DNA of 64,000 nucleotides from Chlamydoabsidia padenii (Eukaryota; Mucoromycota; Mucoromycetes; Mucorales; Cunninghamellaceae). The notes under the pieces were generated by a model that made no database searches, had not been told where the DNA came from, and was given only the letters and a program-made list of their open reading frames with translations. Position numbers and translations under genes: made by a program. Location: the NCBI GenBank assembly GCA_025330725.1, contig JAIWND010000001.1:2176501-2240500 (forward strand). The letters run 5' to 3'. Positions 36,050 through 48,487 of the stretch are shown one piece after another. How positions within the stretch are numbered: the first letter of the stretch is position 1; every line of letters starts with the position of its first letter.

Positions 36050-36312
36050 ACTGGCACACGGAGTTTTGGAAGAGCACTACTCGCTCAATTGTTAACGGAT
36101 GCTAATGATTAAAGTGGCAATGTGGATACTATGGTATATTTCCAACATACGTTACCGCAAAAGCCAAACACGAAAACCCTTGTGTCAGTCTATCCAAGCT
36201 TACGAAGATTTTTTACCTGTCCTTTGCGCAAAGATTATTTTATTTTTTTCTAGACGGAAGGAAGCTTCATTTTCAAACGCCGAACACCAAAATTCCGTGC
36301 GTTTATGTAGCA
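36050..36312 (+). mobile_element. MITE-like element, full copy
   Basis: The best-preserved terminal repeats of the family are here: GGCACACGGAGTTTTGG at the left and CCAAAATTCCGTGCG at the right, near-perfect reverse complements of each other. The interior is typical (ACTCGCTCAATTGTTAACGG, TATATTTCCAACATACGTTA, AAACGCCGAACACCAA). A fragment of another copy's end precedes it (35,987-36,012), suggesting nested or repeated insertion. Confidence 0.8.
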
Positions 36313-36606
36313 ATTCCCCAACACAGTACTGTACCTTACTTTATTTAGTATGAATCCATTTTATATTAAATGGTAAGAAGACAGAAGCTTTTTAATACAG
36401 TATATGACAAGTATAGATCCATATTATATTAAATGGTAAAAGGAGAGACAGATGTTTTTATTATGTATATGACAAGTATGTTGTATATTAAAGATAGTTC
36501 AGTAATAAAGGGTACTACAATGTGGGCTTTTGATAAATAACTAAATGGTACTAATGAGTATGATGATGTTTAAGGATTTTTTAAAAAAAAGTAACAAGAT
36601 GATGGA

Positions 36607-39600
36607 TTAACCAGATTCCTGGAAGTATGGATGAGTCTAGTTAAAATAAAAAAAAGATGATGATGAGTATACATAATATTAAGAGTGAGAGATTCAGGCT
36701 TACCAGTAATTGAGTAGCACTTCCACGTTTAGCCGGATCACGAGATAAAAGCATCTTTACAAGTTGTCGTCCTTGCACATTCTTGATATGTCGATCCAGT
36801 TGTGGAATTTCCAGTTCCTTTTGTTCATTCCATCGCAAACCATTGTTGAGTATAGGAGTTGACGAAGAAGGATGAGAGACAAAATGCAAAATGGTTTCGT
36901 CCTTGATGTTGCTGGCAAACAGAGGTCGTTTGGTTTCTAATTCATAAAGTACACAACCAAGAGCCCAAAGATCGACACTGGCCGTTGCCACCACACCATT
37001 GGCACCTTCGAGACCATAAGTAGTTGCACGAGCTACTTCAGGAGGACAGTACCGAGGAGTGATCACACCGACACATTCTTCACCGATCGTACGACTGGCT
37101 TCGAAATCAATCAGTTTCCATCGTTCGCCTATATTGTGCATAATGTTACTGGGCTTCAAGTCACAAAAAGCAATACCTAAGAAGAAGAAGAAAAGGTTAG
37201 TAAAAAAAAAAGTGGGGTGGGGAGGAGGAGGAGACTCGGATTTACCTTTTTCATGACACCAAATGAGACATTCAATAATATCACGGGCAATGGAGATTGT
37301 TTGTTGATCTGACCAGTTGATTGACTGTGGTTTTGTTGTTGATGTTGTTGTTGAAGTAGGTCTAGCACGTCGAATAGCAGAAGAGAGTGTTTCATCCAGC
37401 CTTTCCATGACAGTAACATACTTGATCGAGTCATCATCTTCGTCATTTTGCCTTGTTGCACCATCCAGTTGCTGAGGATGATCCGCGTCTAATGATTGAG
37501 GTGTAATCAAGACAGGTGTTGTGGTTGATGTTTGGCTTTCATCTTGAATCGTCAATACTTCCAGCAAGGTGACAACATGATGCGATTTGAGTTTCATCAA
37601 TGTCCGGCATTCCCTTTCCCAAGCTTCACGTCGACCAAAAGTTTTGACAGCAGCAAGAGTAGTATCTTGATTAGAATCAACGGATCTATAGACAAATAGA
37701 ATACTGTTGGCAAGACCGTATAAAGGCTGCTTGGATTTGTCGACCTTGTATCGCCGAGGAAGCATACCGGCGATTTTCAAGTGCTTGTTGGACGATGGAT
37801 GTTCATCAGTGTCGCTACTCATTTCGAGTGTTGTTGTCGACGAAGAGTTTGGTGTATCGGTTGATGTTGGTATTGGTACTGGCGTCGTTGCCGGTGAAAT
37901 AGGAGCTGCTGGAAGAGCCATTGTCTTGTGATTGGCATCGTCAGAAGAAGAAGGGAAGTAGTCTGCTGTTCTTTCTTCGCGCACAATTCCATTACCTTGA
38001 CCCAAAGTTGAGAGCCAATCCAAAGGACTTAGGGAATCATAGATGCTGCTCGTCGCTTGTTGTTGTTGTTGTTGTTGGCCAGATATGGGTCGAAAACTGT
38101 GGATAGCCACCTGAGGACCCATGTTGTCGATATATCCATTGTCGTCAGGTCGTTGAGGAGACAAAGGTTGCGCCACAGGGACACTTGATGATGGGTATTG
38201 ATGATGTGTTAATGGTACAGCTGTGTTTTTGGTGTGCATCTGTGATGGTCTGCTACTAGTGGCAGTGGTAGCAATACTAAATTGTTTGCTGGCACCTGGA
38301 ATATATTGTATAGGTGATGTTGGAATGGTATCGTCTCGTAAAGATACAGAGTCGCCTTCTTCTGATCGATCGTTATGACGTGGTGCAAAAGCGTGAGTTA
38401 CATTGATGTTTCTTGATCCAAGTGCGTTGCTGCCATTCGTTTTGATGCTTCGTAACACCTCCATACTGCTGCTAAGTGGCGCGCCAATGTCGGTCATATT
38501 GATAGATGGTCCATTTGATGTGGTATAATGGTCGATCCGTACACTACTATCGCTGTTTTCTTCGCCGTTGTTGTTTTGTGCTGCAAAATGTGATGCTGGT
38601 ACTGAGAATTCGTTTGGTTTTTGTAAGACGTATTCATTGGGTATTTGACCAGGACCATCCAATTCAGTTGCCAGTAAGATCTTGCTTGCCGGGAGAGAAT
38701 GCCTTGAGCCACGTGAAGTGCCATAAATCCCCAGATCGTGATGAGAGCTTGAAGGTGAAGATATCATTTCCATAACCGAGGATTGTACATCACCAGCAAC
38801 AGTACCTGACCGTCGAGCAAAAGAATCGCGAGTACCAGTTGTACCACCTTTCGAAGTCCATGCCTTGGAGACCCGTTTATGACTATAAGGCGTCATGAAT
38901 TTCCCATCCGAGTGTGCAGGATCGCTGAGAGACTGAGTTTGATAGTCGTCTTGATGATCATAGCCATATCCACCCACCACGCCATCCCCGTACCTCCAAT
39001 AATAGTCATCCTGACTATTATCATCCACATCCTTTTCCATAGACTGTTCTTGTTGTTCTTGTCGTCTTTTCCGTCGACGTAAAAAGAAGAAAGCGGCCAG
39101 ACAGATAGCGACCAAAGCAAGCACACCACCGACAACACCACCTGCAATAGCCCCAACGGGCGGAGATCCACCATCCCCAGTTGCACCAGGAGTAGGAGAT
39201 GATGAAGATGATGAAGATGGGGGAGTTCCAGTAGGCGAGACACTGATCCAACTTGATTTTTCGATATCGAGAATATACATGTTTTTATCATTGTTGGCTC
39301 CACCCGTCCAGCCACCATAAATGTAAATGCGCCGCCTTGTAGCATCAAGCACAGCAGAGTGACCCATTCGAGCACCAGGACTTGAGCTTGCATTACCCAT
39401 GGTTTGTCGCATCCAAGTAAGCTGTGGATACTGAGATGCATCTAGAATCCAAACATCAGAATCAAATGGACTTGTCGTTCCACCACCATATACCACCATT
39501 CGATCTTGAAGACATGTCGCAGTATGTAAACGTCGTGGTCCAGGAAGAGCGCCATTGATGGATCCAGGATTCACTTGTAGGTTCCATGATCGTGTCCCAA

Positions 39601-40483
39601 TATCATAGGTATACACAGTACTTGATGGCTTGGAGGCGTCCCCGGTTTCTGTTCCACCAAACGTGACCAAGCAGTTACAGGAAGGAATGTAGCATGTTGA
39701 ATGATCTGTTATAGCCGGTCCATTGGATCCAGGACTCCACATGAATGAGTTGGCATCGAGATAAGTAAGACTGTTCAGTACAGCACCAGACATTTGTTGA
39801 CCATTCGCATCCACCGATACACCACCATACATGTAAATCGTATTGTTAAGAAGAGCTAAAGTATAACCCGAAGCAGGTGAAGGTGGATCTATTATGTTAT
39901 ATACATGTAAAAAAGGTCAGTATTGTTATAGTTTTATCTATTTTAGCCTTTATCTTTTTACTTACTAGTTGAAGTAGGAACGTTCCATGACCATACAGTA
40001 CTGTCGAGTTTTTGTAATAAAGAGCCACCACCACTAGTATTGCTCGCAATGAATAAAGATTGACCCGAGCTTGGTAATGTAACGGCGCGGAAGAAGGCTT
40101 GAGGACTGAATCCACTGCTTCCAGGCAAGGTCTGTGCATCATACCAAGTGCCATTTTGTGAATTCCATACCCAGACAGACTTTGTTCCTTGCAAATTCGT
40201 ATTGTTGTTGGTTACGGTGTCAGTTGTTCCGCCATATATGATGACATAAGGATCCTGGAATACTATAACAATCAATAAAGACAATTGTGTTAGTTTCCAT
40301 ATAAAGTTCAATCTATTATTAAAGAAAAATTATGATATTACCAGCAGCATGTCCAGCTTTCCATGGTACGTTCGTTTCAATAGTGCCTGGGGAGATTACT
40401 TGACCAGTCGCAGAGAGAGTCCATAATAAGATAAAATAAGTGATTATTAATGTTGATTTTGTTACAATACAAAGGCCAGGCAT
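36607..40483 (-). CDS. Kelch ectodomain / transmembrane / protein kinase receptor-like protein
   Basis: Five exons (40483-40342, 40262-39966, 39888-37246, 37176-36704, 36636-36607) splice in frame to 1194 aa. After a signal peptide (TLIITYFILLWTLSATGQ) come kelch-type repeats (VIIYGGTTD, YMYGGVSVD, VTFGGTETG, MVVYGGGTT, YIYGGWTGG). A Ser/Pro stalk, one membrane span (about 389-414, GGVVGGVLALVAICLAAFFF) and an RRRKRR stop-transfer follow. A long disordered cytosolic linker precedes a protein kinase domain (about 865-1190): LAAVKTF with the ATP-binding Lys, FCDLKPSNIM as catalytic loop, LIDFEAS in the DFG position (Glu for Gly), CPPEVAR and DLWALGCVLYELE. The kinase frame is continuous only with the intron at 37,245-37,177 removed. 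The last exon supplies THPYFQ. It is probably a surface sensor; ligand and substrate are unknown. Confidence 0.9.
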
Positions 40484-40986
40484 TGATGTGTATGAAGAAT
40501 GCTTGGTATAATTCCACCTAGTGTTTAACAAAAAGGTGAAATATAATGTTAAGAATTGATGGAGAAGTGAAGAAATAGGAAAAGAGAGGAGGTAAAAGAG
40601 GGAGTGGGTCTTCCTTAATTTGGCACGAGTCGGTGCTTAAAATTAAGAGGATGACCGAGAGAAGCCAAGGGCGCAATACTTTACAGAATTACCGAGTCCA
40701 ACCAGCAGTACAGATGTATCGACTGTTGATATATTTTACAGGATAAAAAAAATTCAAAGACAATAAGCAATGTATGGTACTGCCTTGTGGTTATCGTTAA
40801 CACAATTGTAACCCAATGTGACATTAATAAATTGCTTTGATTGGATATCAAATATAATAAACATTCCACCAGTGTTACCCACCAACACACATTTTCTAAT
40901 ATCACATCCCACTTTTTTTTTTTATTTTTATTACATGTTAAAGGGTTTGTTTTTATATATATATTAAAAAGGTACACTAACTACAA
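40484..40986. other. Spacer between the receptor-like kinase and the disordered-protein gene
   Basis: AT-rich with no recognised gene. It contains the kinase promoter (no clear TATA box) and the 3' region of the next gene. Confidence 0.4.
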
Positions 40987-41991
40987 CTAATCTAATTCGT
41001 CAGAGTCGCCATTTTCATCTTCGTCAGAGTCATCGTCTTCACCTTCGTCAGAGAATCCAGTAAAGCCATTTGCCAAAGCCCGTTGTTCATTGTTCTTCGG
41101 AGTTTCTTTTTCACCAATGAAAAACTCGATTTCTTCTTGTTCTGATTTTGGATCAGGGACGGGTAAAGGTTCAGTTGTCATGTCTTCCAATAGTTTCTTG
41201 ATGGCGTTAGGTGTTTGTGTGCTTTCCTTGGTCTTTGGTCGTTTTTTATACATCATGCGTTTTGATGAGTGCCTTTTGGTTCCAAAGAGAGCGTAGTAAG
41301 TGGTATCATCAATTGTCGTATTGGTATCTATTGATTCCACGCTGTCAACGTTGGATTGTCGAGATGAAGTAGATGAAGTATAATCAGAGGGTGTTTTCTG
41401 TTTAGTGCGTCGAAAGGAGGTATCAATAGACTTGTCTTTATCTTTATCTTTTTGTTGTTTTTCTTGTCGGTATAAAGAGAGTGTCGTATTTTGTGAATCG
41501 CCCTTGTGTTTCGTTCTTCTTGGTGACCCACGTATAGAATTTCCAGTGCGTTTGAGAAACGATTCGATTGATTCATCAGAATCTTCTTCTTCTTCTTGCT
41601 GTTTTTGGTGTAATGATTCTGTATTCGGAGGTACTGATGATGTTGACTTAGTTTCTGGTTGATAGGTTGATAGAATACCATCAAACAAGGAATCAAAATT
41701 GTATTTGGACTTTCGTAAAGTTGACAGTGTTGAATCTGTTAATCTATTTTCTGAGAAGTAATTTGCCAAAAGATCATCAAACATGGAGGAAGATCGGTCA
41801 GCAGAGATTCTTGGTTGTTTACTGATTGATTCACTGTAGTGTTGATTGGATTGATATCGCTTATTAGTGTCATTGTTGCTACCCCGATTATCGTTTCTTT
41901 CTCCTTGATGTAATTGCGACCTTGATGTTGCGTGTGTACCCCATAGTCTGACGTATTCTGGAGAAGGCCGATGATGACGTTGGAAGGACAT
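40987..41991 (-). CDS. Hypothetical disordered protein
   Basis: An intronless frame of 334 codons. The product is rich in Ser, Thr, Lys, Glu and Gln with many charged short repeats (QEEEEDSDESIESFLKR, KDKDKDKS). It has a predicted helical segment near IKKLLEDMTTEPLPVPD and a C-terminal acidic tail (DEGEDDDSDEDENGDSDELD). Two similar motifs, MFDDLLANYF and NFDSLFDGILSTY, may be short binding motifs. No domain, signal peptide or membrane span is seen. Length, codon regularity and a GCGGGATTTGA element (42,040-42,050) about 50 bases before the ATG support a real gene. Function is unknown. Confidence 0.75.
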   Translation of the reverse strand: MSFQRHHRPSPEYVRLWGTHATSRSQLHQGERNDNRGSNNDTNKRYQSNQHYSESISKQPRISADRSSSMFDDLLANYFSENRLTDSTLSTLRKSKYNFDSLFDGILSTYQPETKSTSSVPPNTESLHQKQQEEEEDSDESIESFLKRTGNSIRGSPRRTKHKGDSQNTTLSLYRQEKQQKDKDKDKSIDTSFRRTKQKTPSDYTSSTSSRQSNVDSVESIDTNTTIDDTTYYALFGTKRHSSKRMMYKKRPKTKESTQTPNAIKKLLEDMTTEPLPVPDPKSEQEEIEFFIGEKETPKNNEQRALANGFTGFSDEGEDDDSDEDENGDSDELD

Positions 41992-44718
41992 TTATCAAAA
42001 GGGAAAGAAGGCAAACATTTTTTTTTTTTTTTAGTTCGCGCGGGATTTGAGGGTTGATCCTTCAAAGTGTCAATTTTCAAACGCCGAATTCCCCCCTTTT
42101 CCTGGAATTTCCTCCCTTTTTCTCTTTTCTCTCTCTCTGTCTCTCTCTCTCTCTCTTTTCTTTTTTTGTGACATCAACAACCTTTTGTAACAACCAGCAT
42201 ATATAAAATAAGGTAAGCAAAAAAAGAAAAGAAAAGGTTTAGTGCCTTCTTAAATCCCTTTGGACTTACCCATTTTATTGGAACAAGTCCCACTTCATCT
42301 ATGAATTTCTTGCACTCACACTTATCCACATGTCTGATAACTAGTAAGTTGATCCACTCCTCACTTTTTAACATTTGCCTTCATTCATTATTACTTGCTA
42401 ACAAATAGAAATATCTGGTGGCTCACTTGAAGGAATATCACTTTTTGTCTATGGGTATGGTGCTGACTTTTAGAGGTATAGTAAGACGTCTATTGGAAAA
42501 AGTGTACTGACTATATATCATATCTGTTGTTTACAGTAGACAATAGCTAGTAATAGTACTAGTTAGACAGGATGGCGCGTCATGGATCAAGTTTGACAAT
42601 GAAATACTATAAAAGGCAGTTATGGTTGATAGACATGGACTCTGTTTTTGATATAATTCCTATAGATCAACAATCTGGCCAGGTGATTTACTCTTTTTGG
42701 AAATACATAGATTATGACTTGGTCGATGAAAGTGGTGCCGACATATCTTTGATCAAGCCGATACGAACCTGTACCGGATTCCTCTGAACCATTTGACCTC
42801 AAGATATCGATTACCTCGCAGCCGCCAATATTCCACCTTTTACGAAATAGCCGGGGACATTATCTTGATGGTAATATCATTCTACTATTTGGTACAGTGC
42901 ATGTCTCACGACGTATGGTAACTGGCTATCCTGGGTTTTATAGTAAGTATAGGGGAAAAGAAAAAAGAAAAGGTAGTGGGTGATTACACCATTCGCTTAG
43001 TGTGTATACAGAGAAGGCTTCGTGTTACTGACCCTTTTTAAAGCTTACTATATTTATGAATAGGCTACACTTGGTTTACTCGTCGACAACAAGAAACATG
43101 GGCAATAAAGAATGGATGGTTATTTAATCACACTGATCATCTACATTTTGATTGCAACTTCTCTTCACTCTTGGATACTGACACCGGTCTCATGCTTCCA
43201 ACCACTTTTTGATGTTGTACCTCGGATGTAATAAGGTGTTTGGGAAACCACTTTTAATCCAATGGTAATATACCCCATTCATATTCTTCTAATCTCAAAA
43301 ATGTTATCTTTTTTTAGATGCTTTTGTATGGAATTACTATGTATGGGCTGTTATGCAACTCTCGAGACTGTGCGTTTTATCTCTAGTGCAATTCTTCCAA
43401 TTCCAATGTTTGCTGTCACTTCCTGGTATGGGCATTCTTAAACTTGTTGGCATCTGACCATTGCAATGTTTTGGATTCTGATCAAGGAACCACTGACAAC
43501 GTCCATTAGCAGTAAAACAATGACACATGACACAGTTTCAAGTGCCCGCGATAAACACTCATCGCCATATCTCAACATATCGCCATGTCACTCTATCAGA
43601 CACCAACAACATGCATCATTAACACAGGCACCATATACGACTAGGGAGTGACAACAACATTATCAACCATTTTTAATCGACCACAACGACAAACGCAACA
43701 CCATCATCATCCATGACTACACATTGCAAAAAGTACAACGACACTGACTTGAGCTCAGATTTCAAAACCAACAAAGTCAACATCATTAACTCACCTGATA
43801 CTTGTAAACCAAACCAAACCCTATTGCTGCCAAATATACGGAATGTGCATATTGTTATCACAAGGATCATGTTTCGAGAACAACTACACGCTTTGGGACT
43901 AATCGAATCACAGGGACCAATTTGGGGGACGATGTATTGACCCAACAATAAACTACCACAACGCCAACGACATCTCGCCTAGAATTACTCGACCTCAATC
44001 ACAACCCTCAATCACACGACCAAGAATGATACAACAGTAGTAGTTGACAGCAGTAAAAAGATTATGGGATTGATCAGTATAGAAACACAGCTACTCCAGT
44101 ACCCGGCCATCAAAAGACAATACCATTTGGCAATACTACAACCGAGTTTATGGATGATACAACAAACCAGAAAATCAACAATTTGATGCAACTTCGTCAA
44201 ATAGAACGACAATAACGACTCTGAACAAAGACCCCCGGCAATAGCAACGATTATAGAAAAACTAGCGATTCACAAACAAGCCGAAAATTCTCTACTCTGC
44301 CGGTATGTAGTAAATCTGATGATGGTGATGACAAAAACAGATTACTCGGAGACAACACAACACATTAGACCACCTGCAACCTCTCCTTCAATCTACTGAC
44401 TATGAAAAGATCGCATTATTCACTCGATGGTACAGACAGGTAAAACACGCTGCTGGTTTATATTATGACATGACCACTTACATTCTCCTTTCTTTTGTAG
44501 TGACACTTCTTAAAGGCTTCGGGGAGAGTAAGGATAATGACAACAGCATCACACCAACTAGATTAGAAAACGGACGGATTAGATAGAATACAGTTGACTC
44601 TTTTTAATAAAATAAAATATCAATTTTTTTTATTACACCAAAACTTTACTAGATGACTTTTTTTTGTTAAAGGGGAACTAAATATCAAAGGTAACCAAGG
44701 ACATAGAGACTGGACTGA
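41992..44718. pseudogene. Region of decayed coding DNA and spacer
   Basis: After the promoter of the disordered-protein gene (CT repeats at 42,115-42,160) comes about 2.3 kb of protein-like pieces broken by stops. A 71-codon frame at 42,572-42,787 is flanked by splice-like sites. A kelch-like phrase (DGNIILLFGTVHVS) can be read near 42,862-42,910, and ACA/CAA-rich DNA lies at 43,600-44,350. No continuous model could be built. It may be a dead paralogue of a surface protein, but the assignment is weak. Confidence 0.35.
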
Positions 44719-45881
44719 TTAGCAGTACCAGACTGCGTTATTATCCATAATAGGGGCAGCGGGGTTTTGGGAATCAAAAGAAATTAAATCATCCATGGAG
44801 AAATTGTTATAGAAATCCATGATATGACAGGAATTGGATGATTGTTGTTGTTGTTGTTGTGGCGGTGGTGCTTGAGGTGTATGATTTAAAGTGGTGACAG
44901 GGGTATATGGGTATGAAGAAGGTAATCGATAAGTATTCTCATTGGCTAAAGATGAGGAAGACGAAAGCATTTGGAGTTGCTCACTTCCATCATCTGTATA
45001 ATCAGGGGTAGTCAGTGGAGAAGGTTGCTGGGATGTAAATTGAGCATAAGGTTGGAATGGGGGGTAGATCGATGAGGTTTCCTTAGGATACTGTGTGGTT
45101 TGATCGGAAAAGACCAGATGATTGTTACTGGTGGACCAATCGGTATGACAAGAAAAGGGATCAAGGGATGGGAACATGTAATTCTGTTGAGGAGGTAAAA
45201 TGGCGGGATGACTTGCGGTGGGCTCGGTGGAAGCAGATGATGGAGAAGACGAAAGTGAGTTTGTCGGTGTTTTGATCCTTGGAGTTGACCCTATTTTTTT
45301 CTGCTGTTTCATCTTTTTATGGCTGGATGATGAATCTTGGGGAAACGATCGTTTGTTACTATAGACAAGTGGTCTTTTTGGTTGCTGCTGTTGTTGTTGT
45401 TGTTGTTGCTGTGGAGGCAACTTGTCAGGGCATGGTTTTGTCAAGTCAGTATAACGATGATGAACTTGGTAGGACAAGAACAAGTTTTTCTGAGATTCAA
45501 GATCAGACTCGATCTGCTGGATTTTAACTTCCAATTGGGATAAGTTATCAATAAAAGGATCCACACTGGTAGATTGGGTATTGCGGGATCGCCGGCTACT
45601 TGGGTAGGCACATAACACGCCTCCTTGAGTACATCGAGCACAATTGGGATGTTCACCATCACAGCGGACCTTTTTTTAAGGGGAAAAAAAAAAAGAGAGG
45701 TTGAGGAAAACCAAATGATCATGACTTTTTTTTTTTATACCTTTTTATGGTGGCATCGAATGCATGCAATAGGAGCTCGAGGTCTTTTCATGGATGAATG
45801 CATTCTTGTGATGGCGTTTCCATTGCTATCCACCCGAGCAGCAGTAGTGGATGATAGGTGCGTGGATTTTGTATTGACCAT
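44719..45881 (-). CDS. Zn2Cys6 (Gal4-type) transcription factor
   Basis: Two exons (45881-45741, 45669-44719) give 363 aa. The binuclear zinc cluster spans the splice site near residues 40-66: ACIRCHHKKV then RCDGEHPNCARCTQGGVLC, giving C-X2-C-X6-C-X6-C-X2-C-X6-C. A predicted coiled coil follows (LSQLEVKIQQIESDLESQ), then low-complexity sequence with two Gln runs, Ser/Pro-rich stretches and an acidic-hydrophobic C-terminus (NNFSMDDLISFDS) that could be an activation domain. Family knowledge: these are fungal nuclear DNA-binding regulators that recognise CGG half-sites. The start chosen is the ATG at 45,881. An upstream in-frame ATG would add a Phe-rich, unlikely N-terminus. Target genes are unknown. 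Confidence 0.92.
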
Positions 45882-46766
45882 GTTTGAAAAAGAACAAGGG
45901 GACAAAAGGCTTGGTGAATCAGTTTGAAAAAAAGATGAGAAAAAGAGGGAAAATAATAAAAAAAAGAAAAACAAAAAAAAGTGAGAGAAAGGGGTATATA
46001 TCAAGGTTTTTTTTAAAAAAAGTCTTGATCATCTGAAAGAGTAAAAGGAACGATGTCAAAATGCATGAATCGGGGTTTGAAAATTCAATTGCTCCTTCGT
46101 TTCTATTTAAAGGCATCCCTTTTTTCAAAGCCAGTTTTTTGTGGAGAGAGAGAGTTCTTTTCATTTCGACCAAGAGTTTTATCTTACTTCACTCGAATAG
46201 TATATGCATGACAATGGCATTGAATCATTATTATCAGCATCATCCGCTCAACGATATGACAAAAGAACATTTATCTTATCGGTTAGAATGAAATATCTGT
46301 ATATTTGTTCACAATAATGAAAAGATGTATAATCATTGCTCCAGTTGCAAAGTAAATCCAGACTCAGATGTTGGAGTGATTTGTCAAATAAGGGTCCTAG
46401 CTCGCTCGAACCTAAAGGGAGGAAAAGATAGACTGGGCGGTATGTGAATTTTCGAGGGAAAAATGCGTCGCTACTTGTTCTTGTCTGTCATAAGATATTT
46501 TTCATTGGATTCATGCATGATCCAAAACTGTTTCATTGTGACAATTTAAATGACCCTTTTAAACTATAATAAGACCAACTTGGACTACATTAGTAGTTTG
46601 CATAAACTTTCTTCAATTTGAAATCCCGACCGTAGTCAAGAAATTCCCCTTTTTCCCGTTTCATTTTGACTAAGGTTGCACAGTCTGTGAGAATATCATA
46701 AAGGGCTCATCTCTTTTTCCCACCTTCTTTTTTACTTTTTTTTTATAACTCTTTCTTATTATCATT
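45882..46766. other. Divergent intergenic region between the TF and PEBP genes
   Basis: No further gene was recognised. The TF side has a GGGGTTTGAAAATTC variant element near 46,074. The PEBP side has TTTGAAATCCCGAC (AAATCCCG at 46,621-46,628), about 140 bases before its start, and a T-rich leader. Confidence 0.45.
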
Positions 46767-47723
46767 ATGCCTTTGATTGCTTCCAATGATCTGAATGTGA
46801 TTCATCTTTTGAAATCAGATGAGATTATCCCTGATGGTAAAATAAGACAAAGGAGGGGGGGGGACATGAAGACAAACTGACTTTTTTTTTCCATCTCAAT
46901 CTTTCTTACCCTTACGATTATATGCAATATCATGCGGACAATGAATGTATAAATGTGGAATGTCATCTTTATAGTTTTTTTAGAAGATAGCCTTTCGTCA
47001 TCATCGTTACCCTCACCCTTATTAGAAGTCGACTATCCCCAAGGACATCAAGTTGTATTTGGAAACTCTCTTACTCCCGTGGATACAAAAGAATGTCCTG
47101 TGGTGAAGTTTGTATTCTCATCATCTGATAATGATGCTTCCAATGCTCATTATACTTTGATCATGGTAAAGTATCCCTCATTAGGACAAAGCAAAGCACA
47201 AAAAAAAAAAAAAAAAGGTCCAAGAGTAGCTACGTAGACCATTACGATTTCAAACTGAACTTGGTACTTTTCTTTTTTGAACCTAGACCGATCCTGATGC
47301 TCCGTCTCGACAGAATCGAAAATTTGGTTATTGGAGACATTGGGTTGTAACAAATGTATGGAGAGAACATTACAAAAAAGGGAAAGTCGAGATTTTTAAT
47401 TAAACATCCGACATTTTTTATTTATTTTTATTATTACCATTATGCGTTGCCTATGATAGGTTCATGCTACTGAAGCTACCATCACCATCAACGCAGATAT
47501 AGGTGAACAACATACACCTTACATTGGACCTGGACCTGGACTTAATACTGGTGTGCATCGCTACCTCTTCCTTCTTTATAAGCAAAGAAATCCTTCTACT
47601 CTTTTCCCACCAATGAAGCATGAAGACAAACCCGATCGCCGTAATTTTGATTTTCATCAGTTTGCCAAAGACCATCATCTAGATCTTGTAGCTTTTAACT
47701 ACTTTCTTTGTATTACAGATTAA
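46767..47723 (+). CDS. Phosphatidylethanolamine-binding protein (PEBP/TFS1-like)
   Basis: Four exons (46767-46836, 46975-47165, 47287-47355, 47460-47723) splice in frame to 197 aa. Family signatures are present in order: LEVDYPQGHQVVFGNSLTP, YTLIMTDPDAPSR (the DPDxP block), WRHWVVTNV, then YIGPGPGLNTGVHRYLFLLY (the GxHRY block that lines the anion pocket). The protein ends in a helix. Family knowledge: cytosolic PEBPs bind anionic ligands; yeast Tfs1 inhibits carboxypeptidase Y and Ira2. The role in this organism is inferred only from family. No signal peptide is present. Splicing is needed, because no single frame covers more than half of the domain. Confidence 0.93.
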
Positions 47724-47997
47724 ATCAAATCAACATAAAAGTATCAATGTTTTTTTTTTGTGTATCTTTATTATCATAAAATCGATTGTAGTTTTCCACC
47801 TGTATATAAACTAATTAAAGGAAGATGGAAAGGGGGATAACATCAATATATAAAAAGAGAGACTATGTAGGATTATATATAATAGGAAGAGAGAGAAAGA
47901 TGAATAATAAAAAGTGTGTATATGGCGAGTACAACAAATACAAAGTGGATGATGGTGTAGAAGATAATTTTGACAGGGGGAGTGGGAGACGAGATGC

Positions 47998-48487
47998 CTA
48001 AAAACCGTGTACCTTGATATTGGCCTTCTTTGCGATTTCTTCCTTGACCAAAAATTCCGCAATCTTCAATCGTTGATCACCAGAGAGTTGTAGCACTTGA
48101 CCAAGTTCTTCATCTTCGACGACAGTTCCGTTACAAGCGAATTCCTTTTTGAATACCTTCAAGATCTTCTTGGCGTCATAATCGGTTGGGAGTCCTTGAA
48201 GAGTGGTCAAAGTTTTTCTACCGTTTCGTTGCTGAATACGCAAGTCTACAGGTCAATAAAATGAGTATATATGATATTATCACACGTTTGCATTGTGTCT
48301 ACTTACGGAGATAATTAGTGGCCTTGGGAGAGTTTTCTTCTTCGACGTCAGCAAAAGGATCTATGATAATAATAATAATGATTAAGAGCAAGACATCAGT
48401 TAGTAAATGTAAAACAAGCCACAAAACAATGATTTCTATAATAAAGACTTTACCAAATGGGACGTTGAGTTCTTCAATGTTGGACAT
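47998..48487 (-). CDS. SUI1: Translation initiation factor eIF1 (SUI1)
   Basis: Three exons (48487-48454, 48360-48307, 48245-47998) give 111 aa, the usual eIF1 size. The sequence includes MSNIEELNVPFDPFADVEE and HLRIQQRNGRKTLTTLQGLP, then DYDAKKILKVFKKEFACNG and LQLSGDQRLKIAEFLV. These match the SUI1 fold and its conserved basic loop. Family knowledge: eIF1 binds the 40S subunit near the P site and enforces correct AUG choice. The 5' exon is only 34 bases. The intron positions sit inside the flexible N-terminal tail and just before the globular domain. Confidence 0.96.

Noticed and set aside
37177..37245. Phe/Pro-rich insert in the kinase domain when read straight through
   Set aside because: It is an in-frame intron with GTAAAT donor and AG acceptor. 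Removing it joins CHEKG to IAFCDLKPSN as expected for a kinase.
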